Assembly (NCBI GenBank): GCA_003241845.1
Contig: QBMN01000015.1
Location: 1 to 41,023 of the forward strand
From: Shackletoniella antarctica
GTDB lineage: Bacteria > Cyanobacteriota > Cyanobacteriia > Phormidesmidales > Phormidesmidaceae
Direction of reading: 5' to 3'
Length of the DNA stretch: 41,023 bases
The notes beneath the pieces were generated by a model, which saw only the letters and a program-made list of their open reading frames with translations, made no database searches and had not been told where the DNA came from. Both the position numbers and the translations under genes were made by a program. Position 1 is the first letter of the stretch. Each line of letters begins with the position of its first letter. This document shows positions 14,665 through 23,140 of the stretch, one piece after another.

Positions 14665-16272
14665 ATGACTTTAAACCCCGTCGATCAGCCGACTTTTGCG
14701 ATCACTACGCCGCTGTACTACGTCAATGGTTTGCCCCACATCGGCAGCGCTTACACCACCATTGCCGCTGACGTAGTGGCCCGGTTTTATCGCCTGATGG
14801 GCCACCCGGTGCTGATGATTACGGGCACTGACGAGCACGGCCAAAAAATTCAGCGCACCGCCGAAGAGCGCGGCATGTCGCCCCAGTCCCACTGTGACGA
14901 GGTTGCCGCCGGGTTTGAGCGTCTGTGGGAGCTGCTGAACATTGATTGCGATCGCTTCATTCGCACCACCGCCCCGCGCCACAACGTCATCGTCAACGAG
15001 TTTTTTCAGCGGGTGTGGGAGCAAGGCGATATCTACCAGGGCCAGCAGCAGGGTTGGTACTGCGTCTCCTGTGAAGAATTTAAAGAAGAGCGCGATCTGC
15101 TGTCCGACCAGCGCTGCCCCATCCACACCAATAAGTCGGTGGAGTGGCGCGATGAGTCAAACTACTTCTTTAAGTTATCGAAGTATCAGGAGCAGCTCGA
15201 TCAGCTCTACGCTGATCGCCCCGACTTTATTCAGCCCGAGTCGCGCCGCAACGAGGTGCTGAGCTTTGTGAAGCGAGGGCTGCAAGATTTCTCGATCTCG
15301 CGCATTAATCTCGACTGGGGCTTTCCGGTGCCCACCGATTCCGGCCACACCCTCTACGTCTGGTTTGACGCGCTGCTGGGCTACATTACGGCCCTGCAAG
15401 ACCCTGACGAAGACCCCAGCCTTGAGCAGGCCGTTGCCCGCTGGTGGCCGATCAACATTCACCTGATCGGCAAAGACATTCTGCGGTTTCACGCGGTTTA
15501 CTGGCCCGCCATGCTGATGTCGGCGGGGCTGCCGGTGCCTGGGCGGGTCTATGGCCACGGCTTTCTCACCAAGGACGGGCAGAAAATGGGCAAGAGCCAG
15601 GGCAACACCCTCGACCCCGTTGAGCTGGTAAAAAAGTACGGTGCCGACGCGGTGCGCTACTACTTTGTGCGCGAAATTGAGTTTGGCAAAGACGGCGATT
15701 TTAACGAAACCCGCTTTATCAACGTGCTCAATGCCGACCTAGCCAATGACCTGGGCAACCTGCTCAACCGCACCCTTAAAATGGCGGCGCGCTACTGTGG
15801 AGATCGGGTGCCTGAGATCGATCCTCAAACCATCTCCGCCGACAACCCCCTGCGGGCGATCGGGGTATCGTTGACTAAAACTGTTGCTGAAGCCTATACC
15901 CATCTGGCCTTTAGCCAGGCTTGCACCGCCATTTTGGCCCTAGTGCAGGCCAGCAACAAGTTCGTCGATGACCAGGCCCCCTGGAGCCTGTTTAAGCAGG
16001 GCAAGCAGGCCGAAACCGAGGCCGTTCTCTACGCTGTACTAGAGTCGGTGCGTCAGGCCGCCTACCTGCTGTCGCCGATCATTCCCGGCATTAGCAACCA
16101 GATCTACGCCCAGCTCGGGCTAACCGCTGACTTTAACGACAAAGCCATTGGTCAAGGGCTCAACTACGCTGAGCAAGCCACCTGGGGCTATTTGCCCCCC
16201 GGCCAGCCCCTCGGGGTTGCCTCCCCCGTATTCCAGCGCCTAGAGCCGCTGGAGCCAGTGGCTAGCTCCTAG
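14665..16272 (+). CDS. metG: Methionyl-tRNA synthetase
   Basis: Charges tRNA-Met with methionine. The 535-residue class I synthetase has the HIGH-type motif PHIGSAY near the start, the CP domain with a reduced zinc site (CVSCEEF and a later CPIH), the specificity region DWGFPVP, LIGKDILRFHAVYWPAML, and the KMSKS-type loop as KMGKSQGN. The anticodon-binding helical domain follows. It lacks the C-terminal dimerisation domain of the E. coli enzyme, as usual for this shorter form. ATG 14665 (MTLNPVDQPTF) is preferred over the in-frame upstream codon at 14638. Confidence 0.96.
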   Translation: MTLNPVDQPTFAITTPLYYVNGLPHIGSAYTTIAADVVARFYRLMGHPVLMITGTDEHGQKIQRTAEERGMSPQSHCDEVAAGFERLWELLNIDCDRFIRTTAPRHNVIVNEFFQRVWEQGDIYQGQQQGWYCVSCEEFKEERDLLSDQRCPIHTNKSVEWRDESNYFFKLSKYQEQLDQLYADRPDFIQPESRRNEVLSFVKRGLQDFSISRINLDWGFPVPTDSGHTLYVWFDALLGYITALQDPDEDPSLEQAVARWWPINIHLIGKDILRFHAVYWPAMLMSAGLPVPGRVYGHGFLTKDGQKMGKSQGNTLDPVELVKKYGADAVRYYFVREIEFGKDGDFNETRFINVLNADLANDLGNLLNRTLKMAARYCGDRVPEIDPQTISADNPLRAIGVSLTKTVAEAYTHLAFSQACTAILALVQASNKFVDDQAPWSLFKQGKQAETEAVLYAVLESVRQAAYLLSPIIPGISNQIYAQLGLTADFNDKAIGQGLNYAEQATWGYLPPGQPLGVASPVFQRLEPLEPVASS

Positions 16273-16328
16273 GCCTGGTTTTCAATCTACCTTTTTCGCT
16301 TTCTGTTTAATACACCGCATAAAAAACC

Positions 16329-16970
16329 ATGTTAGATTCCCATTCTTTGCTGAACGACGATTCTATCTTTACCCCTGAGCAGGTGCTCGACAACCGGGGC
16401 CGGGTAGCCATTTTTATCGACGGCTCTAATCTGTTCTACGCGGCCCTGCAGCTGGGCATTGAAATCGACTACACCAAGCTGCTGTGCAAGCTCACCGCCG
16501 GTTCACGGCTGTTTCGCTCATTTTTCTACACTGGGGTAGACCGCACCAACGAAAAGCAGCAGGGCTTTTTGCTGTGGATGCGTCGCAACGGCTACCGGGT
16601 GATTGCTAAAGACCTGGTGCAGCTGCCCGATGGCTCTAAAAAAGCAAATTTAGATGTCGAGATCGCCGTTGACCTGGTGGCTTTGGTCAACTACTACGAC
16701 ACCGCTGTGCTGGTCAGCGGCGATGGCGACCTGGCCTACGCCGCCGATGCCGCCAGCTACCGGGGCGCTCGGGTAGAGGTGGTCAGCCTGCGGTCAATGA
16801 CCAGCGACAGCCTGATCAACGTGGCCGATCGCTACATTGACCTCGAAGGGGTTAAAGACGAGATTAGAAAACTGCCCCGCAGCGCCACCCAGGGCTACAC
16901 CTACCGGCCTCTGTCTAACGTGACGGCCCCGGTAGCGGCGGCTGAAAACAGCCTGACCGTTAGCGAATAG
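16329..16970 (+). CDS. NYN-domain protein, LabA/DUF88 family
   Basis: The NYN fold is a PIN-like nuclease domain. LabA of Synechococcus elongatus, in this family, affects negative feedback of the circadian clock protein KaiC on gene expression. The 213-residue protein keeps the acidic cluster: D31 in AIFIDGSNLFY, D109 and D115 in NLDVEIAVDLV, and D132 and D134 in VSGDGDLAYA, so nuclease activity is possible. An N-terminal 25-residue extension includes DDSIFTPEQVLDNRGR, common in cyanobacterial LabA-like proteins. It lies 56 bp after metG and 34 bp before lptC, so the three may share transcripts. Whether this is the clock LabA or a paralogue cannot be told here. Confidence 0.88.
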   Translation: MLDSHSLLNDDSIFTPEQVLDNRGRVAIFIDGSNLFYAALQLGIEIDYTKLLCKLTAGSRLFRSFFYTGVDRTNEKQQGFLLWMRRNGYRVIAKDLVQLPDGSKKANLDVEIAVDLVALVNYYDTAVLVSGDGDLAYAADAASYRGARVEVVSLRSMTSDSLINVADRYIDLEGVKDEIRKLPRSATQGYTYRPLSNVTAPVAAAENSLTVSE

Positions 16971-17004
16971 CCCTGGCAGCGAATAACCCTACAGGCCCAG
17001 CGGG

Positions 17005-18153
17005 ATGGCGAAATGGCGGCAGTGGATGATGGGCGGCGTTGCGATCGCAGCCCTGGCGATCGGGCTCTATGGCCTGGTCACCCGGGGGCCTAGCCCTGAT
17101 CAGATCGTCAACCCCAACAGCGACGACCCAGAACCTGGCCTCACCCTGCGCGATGTCACCCTAGAGCAGCCCGACGACCAGGGGGTGCTGCTCTGGCGGG
17201 TTAAGGGTAGCGAAGTCACCTATAGCTCTGATCGACAGGTGGCCCTGATCACTCGCCCCGATGGCGAGCTGTTTCAAGACGGCGAGGTGATCTACGAAGT
17301 CGTGGCCGACACAGGCGAGGTGAGCGAAAACGGCAGCGTTATTTTGCTGCGGGGCAACATTGTCGCCACCGGCGTCAAGAATGGCTCTGTGCTGCGGGGC
17401 AACGAAATGGAGTGGCGACCCGACGATGACGTGCTGATCATGCGCGATCAAATTACCGGCACCCATCCCCAGCTGCGGGCCGTAGCCAACGAAGCCCGAG
17501 TGTACAACCGCGAAAACCGCATGGAGCTAGAGGGCGACGTGGTGGCCAGCACCATCGTGGAAGACCCTCAAACCGACCCCTGGCTAAAGCTCCAGGCCCA
17601 GGAACTAGTCTGGTTTTGGGCCGATGAACGCATCGACAGCGCCCAGCCCCTGCGGGTAGAGCAGTTTAAGCAAAACGCCATCACCGACGTAGTTACGGGC
17701 CAGCAGGGCACGGTGAACCTAGCCGATCAGCTGGTGAAGCTGCGGGGACAGGTGGCCATGCAAATGCTGGAGCTGCCGCTGAATATGACCAGCGCTGCCC
17801 TAGACTGGCAGGTGCCTGAAGAACTGGTGATCGTCAACCAGCCCCTCACCCTGGTGCAGCCCGAAAATAGAATTAGAGTCACCGCCCGCCAGGGTCGGAT
17901 GGATTTGGCCAACGAACAAATCTACCTCTCCCAGGATGTGGTGGCCGTGGGTGAAGCCAACCAGGCCCGCATGACCAGCGATCGCATGAACTGGAACGTC
18001 GACACCCAGACCGTCGTGGCCGAGGGCCAGGTCAACTACCGCCAGGTCGACCCCAGCATCAACCTCAACGGCTCCCGCGCCGTGGGCCGCCTGGACGATC
18101 AAACTATCGTGGTCGACGGGGGCCGGGTGGTCACAGAGATCGTGCCGAATTAG
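17005..18153 (+). CDS. lptC: LPS export periplasmic protein LptC
   Basis: LptC hands lipopolysaccharide from the inner-membrane LptBFG pump to the periplasmic bridge. The 382-residue protein has one N-terminal membrane helix (about 9-26, MGGVAIAALAIGLYGLV) and a long periplasmic beta-jellyroll region with the repeated signs GSEVTYSSDRQVALI, LRGNEMEWRPDDDVLIMRD, MELEGDVVAS and ANQARMTSDRMNWN. It is about twice the length of E. coli LptC, as in other cyanobacteria, apparently with a doubled OstA-like region. The start at ATG 17005 follows GCCCAGCGGG. Confidence 0.87.
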   Translation: MAKWRQWMMGGVAIAALAIGLYGLVTRGPSPDQIVNPNSDDPEPGLTLRDVTLEQPDDQGVLLWRVKGSEVTYSSDRQVALITRPDGELFQDGEVIYEVVADTGEVSENGSVILLRGNIVATGVKNGSVLRGNEMEWRPDDDVLIMRDQITGTHPQLRAVANEARVYNRENRMELEGDVVASTIVEDPQTDPWLKLQAQELVWFWADERIDSAQPLRVEQFKQNAITDVVTGQQGTVNLADQLVKLRGQVAMQMLELPLNMTSAALDWQVPEELVIVNQPLTLVQPENRIRVTARQGRMDLANEQIYLSQDVVAVGEANQARMTSDRMNWNVDTQTVVAEGQVNYRQVDPSINLNGSRAVGRLDDQTIVVDGGRVVTEIVPN

Positions 18154-18197
18154 AGGTGTCAGGCGATAGGTCTCTGGCAAAAGGCGTCCGACATAAA

Positions 18198-18265
18198 TTG
18201 TCCGGCACAAGGTTGTCCGGCACAAGGTTGTCCGGCACAAGGTTGTCCGGCACAAGGTTGTCCGG
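18198..18265. repeat. 15-bp tandem repeat between lptC and tenA_E
   Basis: TTGTCCGGCACAAGG occurs four times without change (18198-18212, 18213-18227, 18228-18242, 18243-18257), followed by a partial copy to 18265. Each unit is nearly self-complementary (TTGTCCGG then ACAA), so the array can fold into many alternative small hairpins. It lies 45 bp after the lptC stop and about 80 bp before the next start. Confidence 0.95.
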
Positions 18266-18343
18266 TCAAAGGGCAAGCCGTAAACCGTAAACCCGATACC
18301 CAAACCGCGATTCTCCAGCCCCCTTGTCCATGAGAAAAACTCC

Positions 18344-18973
18344 ATGCCTCTGACCTGTCAATCGCTCTTGCAAGCCCACCCCACCGCCTGGGAAAAGGCC
18401 ACCGTTCACCCGTTCTTGACCGACTGCCACAGCGGCACCCTGCACCCGGCTCAGTTCAACACCTGGCTGGGGCAAGACTACCTATTTGTCAAAGACTTCA
18501 CTCGCATGGTGGGGCGCGTGCTAGGGGCCGCCCCTGACGAGCACATTGACGTGCTGCTAGCTGGCCTAGGTGCAATCAAAGACGAGCTGCTGTGGTTTGA
18601 GGCCAAAGCCGCCGAGCGCTCCCTTGACCTAGCTGCCCCGCCCCAGCCCACCTGCCAGAGCTACTGCGAGTTTATGGCCAGCCTAGCCACCCAACCCTAC
18701 CCAGTGCAGGCCACCGCCCTGTGGGCGATCGAGTACGCCTACAACCAGGGTTGGCAGCTCCCTGGCCCCATGCCTGAACCCTATACAGAATTTGCCGATC
18801 GCTGGGGCAATCCCGGCTTTACCGACTATGTTCATCTGCTAGGTAGCCAGGCCGACGCCGCCCTGGCCACTGCCAATGATACAGCCCAGGCAGAACAGGC
18901 TTTTCTACGGGTTGCCGAGCTAGAGGCCGCCTTCTGGCAAATGGCTTTTGCTACGGCAATTGTGCCTAACTGA
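18344..18973 (+). CDS. TenA family protein (TenA_E type)
   Basis: This second TenA protein, 209 residues, lacks the catalytic Cys of the classical enzyme: the segment reads ALWAIEYAYNQGW, with Glu in the active-site region, the mark of the TenA_E group. Other family signs are TWLGQDYLFVKDFTRMVGRV near residue 40, KDELLWFEAKA, and the last helix VAELEAAFWQMAF. TenA_E proteins are thought to act on aminopyrimidine derivatives in thiamin salvage, possibly on a different intermediate from TenA_C. The TenA_C gene at 10798-11424 makes two subtypes in one window. Downstream, glutathione reductase starts 59 bp later. Confidence 0.9.
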   Translation: MPLTCQSLLQAHPTAWEKATVHPFLTDCHSGTLHPAQFNTWLGQDYLFVKDFTRMVGRVLGAAPDEHIDVLLAGLGAIKDELLWFEAKAAERSLDLAAPPQPTCQSYCEFMASLATQPYPVQATALWAIEYAYNQGWQLPGPMPEPYTEFADRWGNPGFTDYVHLLGSQADAALATANDTAQAEQAFLRVAELEAAFWQMAFATAIVPN

Positions 18974-19032
18974 AGATGCCTGAAAGAAGGCTTTGGTTCA
19001 TCCTGTAGACATAGGCAAGAACCGGAGAAACA

Positions 19033-20424
19033 ATGACCTACGATTTTGATATGTTTGTAATTGGGGGTGGCTCTGGGGGCATCGCGGCGGCGCGGCGGGC
19101 TGCGGAGCACGGTGCCAGGGTCGGCTTAGCCGAGGCCAGTCGCCTCGGGGGCACCTGCGTCAATCGCGGCTGCGTGCCCAAAAAGCTGATGGTCTACGCC
19201 TCCCATTTTCCCGATCAGTTTGAGGCCGCTGCGGGCTACGGCTGGGCTGTAGGCGATCGCAGCTTCCACTGGCCCACCCTGATGACCGCCATCAATGGCG
19301 AGGTCAGCCGCCTCAACGGCATCTATCAAAACATGCTCGACAAATCGGGGGTGCAGCTCTTTCGCCATCACGCCCAGTTTACCGATGAGCACACCCTGGC
19401 GGTGGGCGACGCCACCATTACCGCCGCCAAGATCTTAATCGCCGTCGGCGGTCAGCCCACCCGCCCCGACGATATTCCCGGCATTGACCAGGCGATCACC
19501 TCCGACGATATTTTTCATCTGCCCGAGCAGCCCCAGCGCATCGTGATCATTGGCGGCGGCTACATTGGCAGCGAGTTTGCCTGCATTCTCCACGGGCTGG
19601 GCAGCGAGGTCACCCAGCTCATTCGCGCCGACAAGATTTTGCGCGGCTTTGACGACGATCTCCGCGCAGAGATTCACGGAGCCATGCAGCGGCGCGGCAT
19701 CAAAATCATTGACCATATCGAGCAGGTCACGATCAACAAATCCGACTCTGGCCTGACCGTCAAGGTCACCCGCCGGGGCAGCGAGGCATCAGAAAGCGAG
19801 GCATCAGAAAGCGAGGAATCAGCCACCGTTTTCTGCGATGTGGTGAGCCTGGCAGCCACGGGGCGATCGCCCAACCTGCAAGGGCTGGGGCTAGATTGCA
19901 CTGGCGTTGAGATCAAACAGGGAGCGATCGCCGTAGACGCGCACCACCGAACCGCCGTGCCCCACATTTTTGCCGTCGGTGATGTGACTGATCGGGTCAA
20001 CCTCACCCCGGTGGCGGTTAGAGAAGGGCGCGAAGTTGCCGACACTGAGTTTGGCGATGGCCCCAGCCCTATGAGCTACGACACCATCCCCACCGCTGTG
20101 TTCACCACCCCAGAGATGAGCACCGTGGGCCTCGGCGAGGCCGCCGCCATCGAAAAATTTGGGGCCGCAGATATTCAAACCTTCAGCTCGCGCTTTCGGT
20201 CTATGTACTACACCCTGCCCGATATCAAAACCAAAACCCTAATGAAGCTGGTGGTACAAAAATCTACTGATCGCGTGCTGGGGGCGCACATGGTGGGCGA
20301 TCACGCCGCCGAGATTATTCAGGGCATTGCGATCGCCGTCAAAATGGGCGCGACCAAGACCGACTTTGACGCCACCGTGGCGATTCACCCCAGCTCAGCA
20401 GAGGAGTTTGTAACGATGCGGTGA
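19033..20424 (+). CDS. gor: Glutathione reductase (NADPH)
   Basis: A flavoenzyme that keeps glutathione reduced. The 463-residue protein has the FAD loop GGGSGG (11-16), the redox disulfide GGTCVNRGCVPKK (C42, C47), the NADPH loop GGGYIGSEFA (174-183), the NADPH-selecting arginines in IRADKILRGFDDDLR, the second FAD motif FAVGDVTDRVNLTPVA, and the catalytic HPSSAEEFVTMR end. An acidic insert at about 249-263 is made of three 5-residue repeats (SEASE-type), coded by a 15-bp tandem repeat at 19781-19825, in a surface part of the NADPH domain. It is probably neutral but unusual. ATG 19033 follows ACCGGAGAAAC. Confidence 0.96.
   Translation: MTYDFDMFVIGGGSGGIAAARRAAEHGARVGLAEASRLGGTCVNRGCVPKKLMVYASHFPDQFEAAAGYGWAVGDRSFHWPTLMTAINGEVSRLNGIYQNMLDKSGVQLFRHHAQFTDEHTLAVGDATITAAKILIAVGGQPTRPDDIPGIDQAITSDDIFHLPEQPQRIVIIGGGYIGSEFACILHGLGSEVTQLIRADKILRGFDDDLRAEIHGAMQRRGIKIIDHIEQVTINKSDSGLTVKVTRRGSEASESEASESEESATVFCDVVSLAATGRSPNLQGLGLDCTGVEIKQGAIAVDAHHRTAVPHIFAVGDVTDRVNLTPVAVREGREVADTEFGDGPSPMSYDTIPTAVFTTPEMSTVGLGEAAAIEKFGAADIQTFSSRFRSMYYTLPDIKTKTLMKLVVQKSTDRVLGAHMVGDHAAEIIQGIAIAVKMGATKTDFDATVAIHPSSAEEFVTMR
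19781..19825. repeat. 15-bp tandem repeat inside glutathione reductase
   Basis: GCGAGGCATCAGAAA is present twice exactly (19781-19795, 19796-19810), followed by a diverged third copy to 19825. The period keeps frame and encodes a Ser/Glu/Ala-rich stretch. Confidence 0.92.
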
Positions 20425-20497
20425 GGGGGGAGAGAATTCAAACGGCAGAATTCAAACGGCAAGACTCAATATTGTTTACTCATCTACCCCCAGTTGC

Positions 20498-20833
20498 CTA
20501 CTCGGGTTGAGAAACCGGGGGGCGATCGCCTGCTGCCGCCGCTGCCCCGGCCCGCCCCTGTACCACGGCCTGGCGAAACCCTAGCACCACCAAAACATTT
20601 GACAGGGTGAGAAAGGCTTCTGCACCGCCGTGGAGCCAGTCTACATTGGCCAGTTCTTCTCTCAGGCCCACCTTGGCGTAGATGCCCGCTGGAATCGTGA
20701 TCGCCACAAACACCAGCAGCGCGTAGAAACCAATCAGCGCCAGCCGAGGCGTTGCTTTATTGCGGGTCATGAACCATAAAAACCCCAGGTAGGGGAAGAG
20801 GGACACGGCGAAGAGGGTGTTTTTGTCGAGCAT
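20498..20833 (-). CDS. DUF3593 membrane protein
   Basis: This 111-residue protein has two to three membrane helices (LFAVSLFPYLGFLWFM; ALIGFYALLVFVAITIPAGIYA; AFLTLSNVLVVLGF) and the family words LFPYLGFLWF and VDWLHGGAEAFLTLSN. DUF3593 occurs in cyanobacteria and plants; its role is not established to my knowledge. The start MLDKNTLF at 20833 is used; in-frame codons further up lie in low-complexity repeat DNA. It follows a DUF2499 gene on the same strand, and these two families commonly occur as neighbours. Confidence 0.88.
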   Translation of the reverse strand: MLDKNTLFAVSLFPYLGFLWFMTRNKATPRLALIGFYALLVFVAITIPAGIYAKVGLREELANVDWLHGGAEAFLTLSNVLVVLGFRQAVVQGRAGAAAAAGDRPPVSQPE

Positions 20834-20950
20834 TTCGGGGTGGATGGGTGGATGGATGGATGGATGGGTAGGGGCAGACCCATGTGTCTGCCCTGGGGTG
20901 GATGGGTAGGGGCAGACCCATGTGTCTGCCCTGGGGTGGATGGGGTGGAG
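20834..20950. repeat. GGAT microsatellite and tandem palindrome unit
   Basis: A short run of GGATG units (20840-20870) leads into a unit of about 38 bp present twice (20864-20901 and 20902-20939), each containing GGGCAGACCCATGTGTCTGCCC (20872-20893 and 20910-20931). The 8-bp stems GGGCAGAC and GTCTGCCC match the core of the palindrome at the window start. The array separates the DUF2499 and DUF3593 genes and may form two hairpins in their shared transcript. Confidence 0.9.
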
Positions 20951-20998
20951 GAAGATTTTGGGCAGAAAGGCCCCCGGCCAAAATCTAAAATTCAAAAT

Positions 20999-21313
20999 TT
21001 ACTCCGGGTTTTCCGCCGACCCTGGGCTTTGTCGCCAGATCCACCAGGCCGCTAGGCACAGGGTGCCGTTGCCGATCACCGTCAGCGCCGCTTGCAGAGT
21101 GACCAGCCAGTCGAGGCTCGGGGCATTGTCAAACAGGTGCCAGGTGCAGGCGGCCATGGCGCTCACCAAAGCAGGGATCATGCCAATGGCCAGCCAGCGC
21201 CACACTAGCCGCTCGGTCACCGCCGCAAACTGCCAGATAAACCACATCGCCGCCATCCACTCCAGCACGCTTGAGATGTGAATCATCCAGGTGGGCAGCG
21301 AGAGGGCGTGCAT
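20999..21313 (-). CDS. DUF2499 membrane protein
   Basis: A 104-residue membrane protein with three likely helices. It carries the DUF2499 words MHALSLPTWMIHISSVLEW, the LVSAMAACTWHLFDN segment, and LVTLQAALTVIGNGTLCLAA. The family is restricted to cyanobacteria and plants and has no assigned biochemical role that I know of. ATG 21313 is the usual start; the frame reaches back to a TTG at 21331. DUF3593 follows about 165 bp on, after a repeat array. Confidence 0.88.
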   Translation of the reverse strand: MHALSLPTWMIHISSVLEWMAAMWFIWQFAAVTERLVWRWLAIGMIPALVSAMAACTWHLFDNAPSLDWLVTLQAALTVIGNGTLCLAAWWIWRQSPGSAENPE

Positions 21314-21404
21314 GAGGTTTAGAGGTAACAACAGCCTCTATTGTAGAGAGGTCGGTGAGATGCGTATAGCGGTTGACCAGCGGTTTTAGTGGGGGTAGGT
21401 GAGA

Positions 21405-22463
21405 ATGCGAGCGGTTTTGTGCGGCTACTACGGCCTGGGCAACGGCGGCGACGAAGCCCTGCTGGCCACTCTGCTGCAAATGCTGCCCCCCTCGGTGACC
21501 CCCGTGGTGCTGTCGGGCAGCCCGGCGGAAACAGCCCAGCGCTACGGGGTCGAAGCGGTGCCCCGCAAAGCTCTGGGGCCGGTGATCAAGGCTCTGCGCG
21601 GGGCCGATGCGCTGATCTTGGGCGGCGGTAGCCTGCTGCAAGATGCCACCAGCCTGCAAAACCCGCTCTACTATAGCGGTCTGCTGGTGCTGGCCCAGTG
21701 GCTGGGGCTAAAAACCATTGCCTGGGGGCAGGGCATTGGCCCCCTCAACCATCCCCTTAGCCAGGGGGTGGGGCGCTACGCCCTCGGCCACTGCAACGCC
21801 GTCAGCGTGCGCGATCACGGGTCGGCGGCCTGGCTGGCCCGCTGGCAGGTGCCCAGCATGCAGGCCCCCGACCCGGTGTGGGCCTTAGACTCAACCCCGG
21901 TAGAAGGTCTGTGGGAACTGCCCGCCCCCCGAGTGGCGGTGGCGCTCCGCCCCCACCCTTGGCTCACCGAAGCTCGCCTTGACCAGTTCACCCAGGCGCT
22001 GGCCTCGTTTCAAAAAGCCACCCATACCTGCCTACTGCTGGTGCCCTTTCAGCCGATCAAAGATCTAGCCATAGCCGAATACATTCAGCCCCGACTGCCG
22101 GGGCCAAGCCGGATTTACACCCTCAGTGACCCGCGCCAGCTCAAGGGGCTGTTTCGCGGTGTAGAGATGACCATTGCCATGCGGCTGCACGCCCTGATTA
22201 TGGCGGCAGCGGCAGGCTGCCGCTGCTTTGGCCTCAGCTATGACCCCAAGGTCAGCCACCTGATGGCCGACCTAGATCTGCCCTGGGCCGACCTCAACCC
22301 CCAGGGGGCCAGCCACCGCTGGCCCGATACCCCAGAGCAGCTCACCAGAGCCTGGCTAGAGGTCTACGCCAACGGCGACCCGCTCTCTCCCGACCAAATC
22401 AAGTCGCGGGTAGACCGCGCCCTGATGCACCAAGACCTGCTGCGGGATGTGTTAACTCCCTAG
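21405..22463 (+). CDS. csaB: Polysaccharide pyruvyl transferase CsaB
   Basis: Adds a pyruvyl ketal to cell-surface polysaccharide; in Gram-positives this anchors S-layer proteins. The 352-residue protein starts MRAVLCGYYGLGNGGDEALL, the signature opening of CsaB, and continues with ADALILGGGSLLQDATS, KTIAWGQGIGPL, AVSVRDHGS, and VEMTIAMRLHALIMAAAAG near the C-terminus. ATG 21405 matches the family start; GTG 21399 two codons earlier is also possible. In cyanobacteria the acceptor polysaccharide is not defined. The gene stands alone, divergent from DUF2499 and convergent with the glutathione peroxidase gene. Confidence 0.94.
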   Translation: MRAVLCGYYGLGNGGDEALLATLLQMLPPSVTPVVLSGSPAETAQRYGVEAVPRKALGPVIKALRGADALILGGGSLLQDATSLQNPLYYSGLLVLAQWLGLKTIAWGQGIGPLNHPLSQGVGRYALGHCNAVSVRDHGSAAWLARWQVPSMQAPDPVWALDSTPVEGLWELPAPRVAVALRPHPWLTEARLDQFTQALASFQKATHTCLLLVPFQPIKDLAIAEYIQPRLPGPSRIYTLSDPRQLKGLFRGVEMTIAMRLHALIMAAAAGCRCFGLSYDPKVSHLMADLDLPWADLNPQGASHRWPDTPEQLTRAWLEVYANGDPLSPDQIKSRVDRALMHQDLLRDVLTP

Positions 22464-22467
22464 GTGA

Positions 22468-22602
22468 CTAGCCCAACGCCGCTTTGATCGGCAATTAGCC
22501 CAACGCCGCTTCGATCGCCAATTAGCCCAACGCCGCTTCGATCAGCAATTAGCCCAACGCCGCTTCGATCGGCGATTAGCCCAACGCCGCTTCGATCGCA
22601 GC
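22468..22602. repeat. 27-bp tandem repeat made from the 3' end of the gpx gene
   Basis: Five copies of a 27-bp unit (start points 22468, 22495, 22522, 22549, 22576), each close to TTAGCCCAACGCCGCTTCGA plus seven bases. The last copy is the true gpx end, coding IEAALG and the stop. The other four follow the stop, each bringing its own in-frame IEAALG-stop. The unit keeps the gene's frame (27 = 9 codons), so stop readthrough would add repeats of the same tail. Confidence 0.95.
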
Positions 22603-23040
22603 CTTGAGAGCCGAGTCGTTGGGAGCAATTTGAGGCTCAAAGCGGGCAATCACTTCGCCATCGCGCCCGACTAGAAACTTGCCAAAGTTCCAGCCGATGT
22701 CGGGGCCGCTGCCGACTAAAAACTGGTAGAGAGGGCTGCGGTCAGCGCCGTTGACATCCTGCTTTTCGAGCAGGGTGAAGTCAACGTCGTACTTGGTTTT
22801 GGCGAAGTCTTTGATCTCTTCTGGGCTGCCGGGTTCTTGCTTGCCAAACTGGTTGCAGGGCACGCCCACAATCATCAGACCGCGATCGCCGTAGGCTTGA
22901 TCAAGCTCCACCAGGCCGCTGTACTGGGGGGTCAGACCGCACTTGCTGGCCACATTCACAAAGAGTACAACCTTGTCAGCCAGCGAATCGGGAGCTAAGA
23001 GAGCACCGTCTAGGGTAGAGAGATTGGTAGGAAAAGCCAT
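22576..23040 (-). CDS. gpx: Glutathione peroxidase-like peroxidase
   Basis: Thiol peroxidase of the glutathione peroxidase fold that reduces lipid and hydrogen peroxides. Cyanobacterial members studied use Cys and accept electrons from the NADPH/thioredoxin side rather than glutathione. The 154-residue protein has peroxidatic C34 in NVASKCGLTPQY, the second signature VPCNQFGKQEPGSPEEI, and the active-site Trp in IGWNFGKFLV; there is no selenocysteine. ATG 23040 (MAFPTNL) is chosen over an in-frame codon at 23061. Its end is tandemly duplicated downstream. Confidence 0.95.
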   Translation of the reverse strand: MAFPTNLSTLDGALLAPDSLADKVVLFVNVASKCGLTPQYSGLVELDQAYGDRGLMIVGVPCNQFGKQEPGSPEEIKDFAKTKYDVDFTLLEKQDVNGADRSPLYQFLVGSGPDIGWNFGKFLVGRDGEVIARFEPQIAPNDSALKAAIEAALG

Positions 23041-23140
23041 AGAAATTAACTGTCTGCACAACGTTTTTATTATCGGTCATCGCCGCCCTGTTGTCGGGCG
23101 ATCGCCCAGGCCCAATCTCCCGCCCCTCACCCCCTACTCC

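Noticed and set aside
14671-15558. Two minus-strand frames (151 and 127 codons) opposite metG
   Set aside because: Shadows of the metG coding sequence.
17800-18345. A 181-codon minus-strand frame over the lptC end and the 15-bp repeat
   Set aside because: The repeat gives a periodic peptide (CRTTL) and the remainder is antisense to lptC.
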